Source: Symsagittifera roscoffensis (Eukaryota; Xenacoelomorpha; Acoela; Convolutidae). Taken from it: a DNA stretch of 64,000 nucleotides. The stretch covers positions 43,053,649 to 43,117,648 of the forward strand of contig NC_087068.1 of the NCBI RefSeq assembly GCF_963678635.1, written 5' to 3'. Below are positions 12,101 through 21,100 of this stretch, piece by piece (within the stretch, counting starts at the first letter, position 1; each line of letters starts with the position of its first letter). The notes under the pieces were generated by a model. The model was not told the origin of the DNA. It saw nothing but the letters and a program-made list of their open reading frames with translations, and did no database searches. The translations under genes were made by a program, and so were the position numbers.

Positions 12101-15100
12101 TCAGTGGTAATACTCAAGACCAGATATGGTTTTCGAATTTAGACCTAAAATATGCGTTTTTGCAGATGAAATTGAGCGAAAAAATCAGTCGGCAATGCGA
12201 TTTCAGCATTGTAGGAAGAAATACTACGGATTTCACGGTCTAGGCGATATGCCGAACGAGTTCCAGAGGGTGATGGATTCTTCGGTAGGGCATTTGCCGG
12301 GGGTTCATGTGTATCTGGATGACATTTTGATCGCAACCAGGGGGTTGGCGGAACGCCATTGGCGGGAATTGAGAGAGGTGTTGGAAGTGTTGAACGAAAA
12401 CAATGCGGCTGTAAAATTGTCTAAAAGTACAGTGTTTGCGAAGGAAATCGAATGGCTAGGGTTTAAGTTTTCAAATACAGGGACAGTACCGGTTGAAAGA
12501 AAATCGGAGTCGGATCAAAACATGAAGCGACCTGAAAACATTTCTGATCTACGTTCGTTGATTGGGTTAATGAATCAATTCATTCGGTTTATCCCAAACA
12601 TGGTGGCTGCAACGGAGCTTTTTTGTGATATTATGTAGAAACTTTCTAGGTTTGAATGGACAAGTAAACATGAAAAAGCATTTGAATTAATGAAACAAAC
12701 AGTTGGAGAGTTCGTGCAAAATCATCATTTTGAGGTGCGGAAGGAAACGATAATTAAATGCGGCGCATCCAAGAGAGGTTTAGGGGCTGTACTGGAACCA
12801 TTTCATCCAGATGGATGCAAGCCTGTTTTGTACGCGTCTCGGTTTTTAAACGAAGCGGAATTGAAATACAGCGTCAATGATGTGGAATTGTTAGCAGTTG
12901 TGTGGGCAGTGACTCACTATCAGAACTACTTGTTTGGGGCACCATTAAAAACCATTAAGGAAAAAAAGCATTGTTCTCTTGTTTATCCGAATAAAAAAGT
13001 TCCAAAACAACACAGACGCGATTTATTCAATGGGATGATATGTTGTTGCCATTTGACTATACCACGGAAAATATACCAGAGAATATACCAGGGAAACGCA
13101 TGGGATTGGTAGACTACATTTCTCGTCATCCAGTGGGGTGGGCAGCAATTGTCTGAGAATTAGACAATACATTTCTCGTTGTTCAAATTAGAGAAATTAA
13201 TGGGCTAATTGCACTGGCGGCAAAAGAAGGCTCCATGTCAAATGACATCATGTCAGAAACTAGAACTGGGCAAGAAATACGTAATCGGAAAATACGCAGT
13301 GCAAAGAAACTTATTAGCGCGTTCAAAAACTGTCATTTGATCAGAGTTATTGTTAACAATCACACCAGAACTGAAATTGTAAATTAATTAATCCATTGGA
13401 AAAGGCTGAGTAATCGCAATCAAGGAAAAAATTGGATAACCAGAGGGTTGGGACCCAGGGAAATTCCTTCGTTGAATGAACATGGTACACCCTCGACGAG
13501 ACAGCCAACGGTTGATTCGCGAATTATTGCAGCGGAATTGTTTCCTTCTATTTTGTTTGATTGGCGTGAGTTTTTTCACTCAGAATTCATTTCTATCTTC
13601 ACTGAAGCTGATGAAAGTCTTAATTGCATTATTAATGCTTTGGAGGAGAGTAATTATAGCGCAATTAAAAACCTCGGCGATTACTTAGGTCATGCAGTGC
13701 ACAGGCATACTTCCACACTGAGGTTTGAGGAATGTGTATAATTTTGTTTTGAATGATTTGGGGTTTTTAAAGTTTAAACTTTAAGCTGTTGTTTTTTCTT
13801 GCAATGGTCAATGAGTTGTGGGTATGTGCAAGAACTATTATCACCTTTAAAAAACTTTTTCGTTAACTTCATTATCAAATTGAAAATGATCATTATCCTG
13901 ATTATATCGAGGTGAGTGATGATTGTAACAAATGATGATTTTGGTGTTACAATTGTTGAGAGATATCGTTGGAAAAATAAAGGAAATCTCGGTAATTGGC
14001 AAAACAGTTCCTGTTAGAGTTTGTGCTATGAAAGTTGATGGTTCATTCTTAGTTGTTCAGAGGGTTACTAGTAATTGAGTGGGCTTAAAAGCAGGTGAGT
14101 TTAGTAAGTAAGTGAACCCGAAGTGACACATATATGTAAAAATAAGTTATGTAAGAAGGTATAGAATCAATTAATCTACAATCATTTTGCTAACGATGAA
14201 CGATATTCGATTCTATACAATTTGTTCATAAACCATTTAAAAGATTAACATTTTCAGCGCATAACCTATTTAAATGTTCGAAGAAAGTGAGGAATATTTA
14301 TGCTTAATGTGGTTTTTTTATTCAGTCAATTTCTGATTTGTCGACTAAGCGTTTTTGACAGAATTTCTTATATCATCTGAATGATATTGTTATCATAAGT
14401 GCATTTTGAAAAAGATATTTAACGTGTGATTTTTTTTTCGAAAAGTTACAGTTGTTTAAAAATTGCTAATTTGATAATTAATTGGGATAATTAAAGTTCG
14501 TTATATTGCTTGCCATAACACGCATAAAAAGCAAGATCATGCGTTCCGAATTGAATTGAGGCCAGCAATATAATCCTATTATCACAATACGAGACGCAAA
14601 ACACAATTTTAGTATTTATCATATCGTAAAATAAATAAAAAATTTATAAAAAAACTTTTTTTTTCTCAATTATTTTGTCAATAACTCAACCAATTTTTTT
14701 TCAATAGTCCTTAAGTGCAGCCGAAACATCAGGGCTTTGCTCTGATATATGAGCAATCTTTTTTTAATCTTTATAATCTGTTTGTAATATGTATATACTC
14801 CAGCGGATTCAGGGTGGTCCGGGGGGCACGCTCTGTCCCTCAGGGATTCGACCCCCTGCCAACCCAAAAACTTCACCCTTTGTACTATTTTGAGATATCA
14901 TTTTTTGACTGACTCACCATAAAATTTTTCAAAAAGCGCCTTGGGCGCCAAAATATACTATTTTTGAAGGGGGAGTGCACGCCGAAAAAACATGATTTTT
15001 TGGTGAAAGTTCATCAAAAATCGCCAAAAAACGCCTGTTAGTGTTTGTGCTATGAAAGTTGATGGTTCATTCTTAGTTGTTCAGAGGGTTACTAGTAATT

Positions 15101-18100
15101 GAGTGGGCTTAAAAGTAGGTGAGTTTAGTAAGTAAATGAACCCGAAGTGACACATATATGTAAAAATAAGTTATGTACGAAGGTATAGAATCAATTAATC
15201 TACAATCATTTTGCTAACGATAAACGATATTCGATTCTATACAATTTGTTCATAAACGATTTAAAAGATTAACCTTTTCAGAGCATAACCTATTTAAATG
15301 TTCCGACTTTCGAAGAAAGTGAGGAATATTTATGCTTAATGTGGTTTTTTTATTCAGTCAATTTCTGATTTGTCGACTAAGCGTTTTTGACAGAATTTCT
15401 TATATCATCTGAATGATATTGTTATCATAAGTGCATTTTGAAAAAGATATTTAACGTGTGATTTTTTTTCGAAAAGTTACAGTCGTTTAAAAATTGCTAA
15501 TGTGATAATTAATTGGGATAATTAAAGTGCGTTATATTGCTTGCCATAACACGCATAAAAAGCAAATTCATGCGTTCCGAATTGAATTGAGGCCAGCAAT
15601 ATAATCCTATTATGACAATACGAGACGCAAAACACAATTTTAGTATTTATCATATCGTAAAATAAATAAAAAATTTATAAAAAAAACTTTTTTTTTCTCA
15701 ATTATTTTGTCAATAACTCAACCAATTTTTTTTCAATAGTCCTTAAGTGCAGCCGAAACATCAGGGCTTTGCTCTGATATATGAGCAATCTTTTTTTAAT
15801 CTTTATAATCTGTTTGTAATATGTATATACTCCAGCGGATTCAGGGTGGTCCGGGGGGCACGCTCAGTCCCTCAGGGATTCGACCCCCTGCCAACCCAAA
15901 AACTTCACCCTTTGTACTATTTTGAGATATCATTTTTTGACTGACTCACCATAAAATTTTTCAAAAAGCGCCTTGGGCGCCAAAATATACTATTTTTGAA
16001 GGGGGAGTGCACGCCGAAAAAACATGATTTTTTGGTGAAAGTTCATCAAAAATCGCCAAAAAACGCCTGTTAGTGTTTGTGCTATGAAAGTTGATGGTTC
16101 ATTCTTAGTTGTTCAGAGGGTTACTAGTAATTGAGTGGGCTTAAAAGTAGGTGAGTTTAGTAAGTAAATGAACCCGAAGTGACACATATATGTAAAAATA
16201 AGTTATGTACGAAGGTATAGAATCAATTAATCTACAATCATTTTGCTAACGATAAACGATATTCGATTCTATACAATTTGTTCATAAACGATTTAAAAGA
16301 TTAACCTTTTCAGAGCATAACCTATTTAAATGTTCCGACTTTCGAAGAAAGTGAGGAATATTTATGCTTAATGTGGTTTTTTTATTCAGTCAATTTCTGA
16401 TTTGTCGACTAAGCGTTTTTGACAGAATTTCTTATATCATCTGAATGATATTGTTATCATAAGTGCATTTTGAAAAAGATATTTAACGTGTGATTTTTTT
16501 TCGAAAAGTTACAGTCGTTTAAAAATTGCTAATGTGATAATTAATTGGGATAATTAAAGTGCGTTATATTGCTTGCCATAACACGCATAAAAAGCAAACT
16601 CATGCGTTCCGAATTGAATTGAGGCCAGCAATATAATCCTATTATGACAATACGAGACGCAAAACACAATTTTAGTATTTATCATATCCCAAAATAAATA
16701 AAAAATTTTAAAAAAAAAAAACTTTTTTTTTCTCAATTGTTTTGTCAATAACTCAACCAATTTTTTTTCAATAGTCCTTAAGTGCAGCCGAAACATCAAG
16801 GCTTTGCTCTGATATATGAGCAATCTTTTTTTAATCTTTATAATCTGTTTGTAATATGTATATACACCAGCGGATTCAGGGTGGTCCGGGGGGACGCTCT
16901 GTCCCTCAGGGATTCGACCCCCTGCCAACCCGAAAAGTTCACACTTTGTACTATTTTGAGATATCATTTTTTGACTGACTGACCATAAAATTTTTCTAAA
17001 AGCGCCTTGGGCGCCAAAATATACTAGTTTTGAAGGGGGAGTGCACGCCGAAAAAACATGATTTTTTGGTGAAAGTTCATCAAAAAGTGCCAAAAAACGC
17101 CTTTTTTGGCCTGCCTTTTCAAAGTTTTGCCTGCAGCGCCGATATTTTTTTTGGTTTATTGTGATTTGGCAGAGCTCAGAAACCCAAACTAATTTGGTTG
17201 ATCTAAAAAAGAGGTCGATAAAATTTTCGAAATTTTTTGAAAATCCGCCCCCTCCATCGAGAAAATCCTAGATCCACCTCTGTGTATATAGTCTGTATAA
17301 GATCTGCATATAATGTGTATATAATCTGGATATAGTATGTATACAATCTGTATATAATCAGTATATCATCTGCAGATAATCTGTAGATAATCTGTAAATA
17401 AACTGTATATAATCTTGCTAGAAGTCCTTGCGAGAAGTCAATGAATGGCCGATAATACTGGGTTTCAAAGGTGCTCAAAATCGAAAAATGAAATCGTCCT
17501 GGTGTAAGATAAAAGAAAATTATAGGAAGCGTTGATGATTTGAGCTGAGAAAAGTTTTATGATTACGATGTCTAGTGTGAGTTATGATGTTTGATCGGTT
17601 TTTTGCTTTGGAATGCGGATGAAAATGACGGATCTTTGAGATGTTCTTCATTCTGTGAGAGGCGGATTCAGCGAGGGTAAAGAGCGGCTCGGGGTTCTAC
17701 AATATTTCATATATTTTAAGCAAAGGAGTGATTGTAAAATGAAAAAGAGTTCCTCTTAGTGCTTGTGGGATGAATATTGGTAATTGAACAGCTGATTGAA
17801 CCTGGTGTAAAAAGTGTTCTAAAAGAAATAAGTCAAGTCGTCCTGGTGTAGGATGAAATGAGTTTTCCGAGACACTTGGATGATTTGAGGTGAAAAAACT
17901 CTTCTTCTATAACATCTAGGAGTTGTACTGATGCTTGGTTGTTGTCCAAAAAGTGCCTAAAAACGCCTATTTTGGCGTGTTTCTTCAAAAGTTTGCTTGC
18001 AGTGCAAAAAATTTTGTCAAAATCGGGTCTGTATAGTGGTTTGCGAGCTCAGAAATCAATTTGCTCGACCTAAAAAAATTTTACTGACAAAATTTTTGAA

Positions 18101-21100
18101 ACTCCTCTCCCTCGAGAAAATCCTAGATCCGCCCCTGTTTTTTGGATTCGAAAAAAAAGTTTCCAGAAAAGCAAGTTTTAAATATAGGAAAGTCAATTTT
18201 TCTAATACGTTAAAGGGCTTTCTTTAAGGTCAATTATTTGATGTTTTTTTTATGGATTAAGCTAAAAGTATTCATTAATGATAAGTTGGGTCAATAATAA
18301 GGCCCGTTTTGATATATAAATTGAATATCATCACAAAATTCACCGTAATTTTGGGCTTAGATGTCTGGAAATTGTTCTGTTGCACGGGATTTCAAAATAC
18401 ATGTTTTACCGAAAGCCTGTGGTGTTTGTGAAATATTTACAATTGGCGGGAAAAATTATACACCTTATGGTGTCCAATCTGTAAATCTGTATCTTTAGAA
18501 TCGTATAAACATTACTCTTAGAATTTGTTAAAAAAGTGTTTTTTTTTGCTGTAAGTTACGTTTATTTTTTGTTTGCTGAGTTGTGTCTGGGAGTAACTGA
18601 ACGTTTTATGGTAAGTGTTTGGAATTTTAGATCAATAAACTTAACAGTTCATTTCGCTTTTGCTTTTTTCAAGGTCCAAGTATAACTTGAGTTATTTAAT
18701 ACTGCGAAAAAAGTCTTTCGTTGTTATCAACTTTTATTTCCATTTGATCAGTGTTTTTTTTCTTGTGACGTCACCACTGTACATTTTCATCCTGTGAGTT
18801 TTGTTGAACGTGCCTTTGAATGGAGTGTGGCTACTGCATCTAAATTTCGTTTACGTCAGGTTCTGATTGATTTTGGCATGGTTCATTTATTGTATAATTG
18901 TCAAATGTTTTTTTATATTCATCACATCACAATGAAAAATAGGAGTGCTTGAGGTCATTTCTTGCTTGAGAAAATACCTTAAATTATTGTTGTAATTGTG
19001 ACGATTAAAAACATAACAAGACTTCTCGTATCAGAGTTTTGAATGTTCTGACTGCTTTAGAAGGTCTATTGAGCAGTAATAACTTGAAAAAAATAAATGT
19101 CATAAATTGAAACAATTTTTTTTCTAAAAATGAATTTTTTTTTTGTCAAAATCATCCCCACCACGCCATATGAAAAACAAAATGATAGATTTTGCTCCTA
19201 TCAACAAATCAATTATGGCAAAAAAGCTTCCTTTAACCAATTTGAAACACTTTCTAAGACGGATTAGATATCCGGCTACGCTTGATTAGCGCAAATTATA
19301 TCGCGCGTTAATTGTCCCAAACTGGCAAAAATGTCAATTTTTAAAACTATATAGTTTTACGAAAAAAAATCACAGAGAAATATCTTTCTGAATTTAAGCT
19401 TAAGACAACATAAAATTTTGAACGATTTAAAAAAAGTCCGTCACAATTGGCTAGTTGAAAATTCGACATTTGTCTGAAAAAAAATCCATCCTAGCCTAAA
19501 TCTTCCGTTACTTTCGTTACGAAAAAGGGAAATAACAAGATGAAAACCATGTTATCAAGATCGAAACAACAAGTTCCTTTCCTCTTTACTTTTTGATCAG
19601 TTTTAAACACCAGTAGAATTTTTTCTCTACTACTCTCCATCGCCTTAAGAAAAGGATATGATTAGAGAATATCATTATTCTTTATGAAAACGTTTTTCAA
19701 AACAGTTTGTTAACGCTTAGCAACAAAATTAACGCAAATAAATTCAATCACAGGTCTACAAGTTACAGAGAAACTCCGATAAATAGAAAAAAAGCAATGC
19801 AGACGCAAGCAATCATCATGACATCGAATCAAAAGAAAAACATAATGTTAAAAGAGCGAAAAAAAAATAAAATTTGATGGAAAAAAATCAATAAAAAACT
19901 TTTAACTAAAAAAATTGAAATTTGACAACCTCATCAAATCGTAGATCATAGAAAAACAAAACTGTAAAATATTCAACTCACATCAAAACTTTACAAGTTT
20001 TTTTTCTGCTATGATCTATGACTTGATGAGTTGTCAAATTCCAGTGTTTTTAGTTCAAATTTTTTTTTGAATAATTTTTTTTTCAAATAAATTTTAGTTT
20101 TTTTTCCCAATATTAACATTATAGTTCTGATGATTGCTTGATTCGACGTCATGATGATTGCTTGCATCTGCATTGTTTTTTTCTTTTTATCGAAGTTTCT
20201 CTGTAACTTGTAAACCTGTGATTGAATTTGTTTGCGTTAATTTCGTTGCTAAGTGTGTTTCACTTAACAAACTATTTTGAAAAAACTTTTCCATATACTA
20301 TAATGATATCCTAGAATCATATCCTTTTTTAAAGCTGTAGAAAGCTGTAGAGAAAAAAATTCTACTGGTATTTAAGACTGATCATAAATTAAAGATGAAA
20401 GTAACTTCGCTTCTCTGTAATTTTTGGTCATCTGAGTTTCATATTGTTTTTTTGAGATATTAGAAATAATTAATTCTGTTTATTTAAGCCGAGATCTTGT
20501 TAGTTTGGATTTTTTTAAGCTAATTTAATTGGTGCATTCTAAGTTTTGGTGCTCTATTTCATTATTGTTTGGATCTTGATAACATGTTTTTCATCTTTTT
20601 TTTCCGACTTTCGTAACAAAAGTAACGGAGTATTTGTGCTCGGGGTGGGTTTTTTCTTCAAACAAACTTCAATTTTTTAACCAGCCATTTTTGACGGATG
20701 AAAAGCTTGAAACTATGACACATGCATTGGCTTCTTTTCACGATTTGAGCGCAAATCACAGTCGAAACATGAAACCGCATCTCGACCCCGGCTAGTTCGC
20801 TTTCGAAAGTCTTATATCCGCTGAATACCTAATTGCTCTAACAGTATTATAAATAATAGTATTGTTATAAACTCCTGCTTCCATCCCTGGAAATTTTGTA
20901 CCAATTTTTTTCTACTAGTAATTTTCTGCGCAGCTTGAGTTGAAACATGGCTTTTTTACAATTTCTTACCGTATTACAATAACGGGGTAAAAACTTGTAG
21001 AAAAATCACGTTTCAACTCAAGCTGCGCAGAAAAATACCAGAAAAAATTGGTTCAAAATTTCTAGGAATGGAACCTGGACTTTTTCGATGATTTTTATTG

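Noticed and set aside
12145-12336. Minus-strand frame opposite the Gypsy RT
   Set aside because: It is the antisense shadow of the clearly recognisable RT on the plus strand.
14715-16982. Three similar 65-residue open frames (MQPKHQGFAL..)
   Set aside because: They span the 3' end of the structured repeat and an hAT-like 5' end in each triplication unit; non-coding elements explain them.
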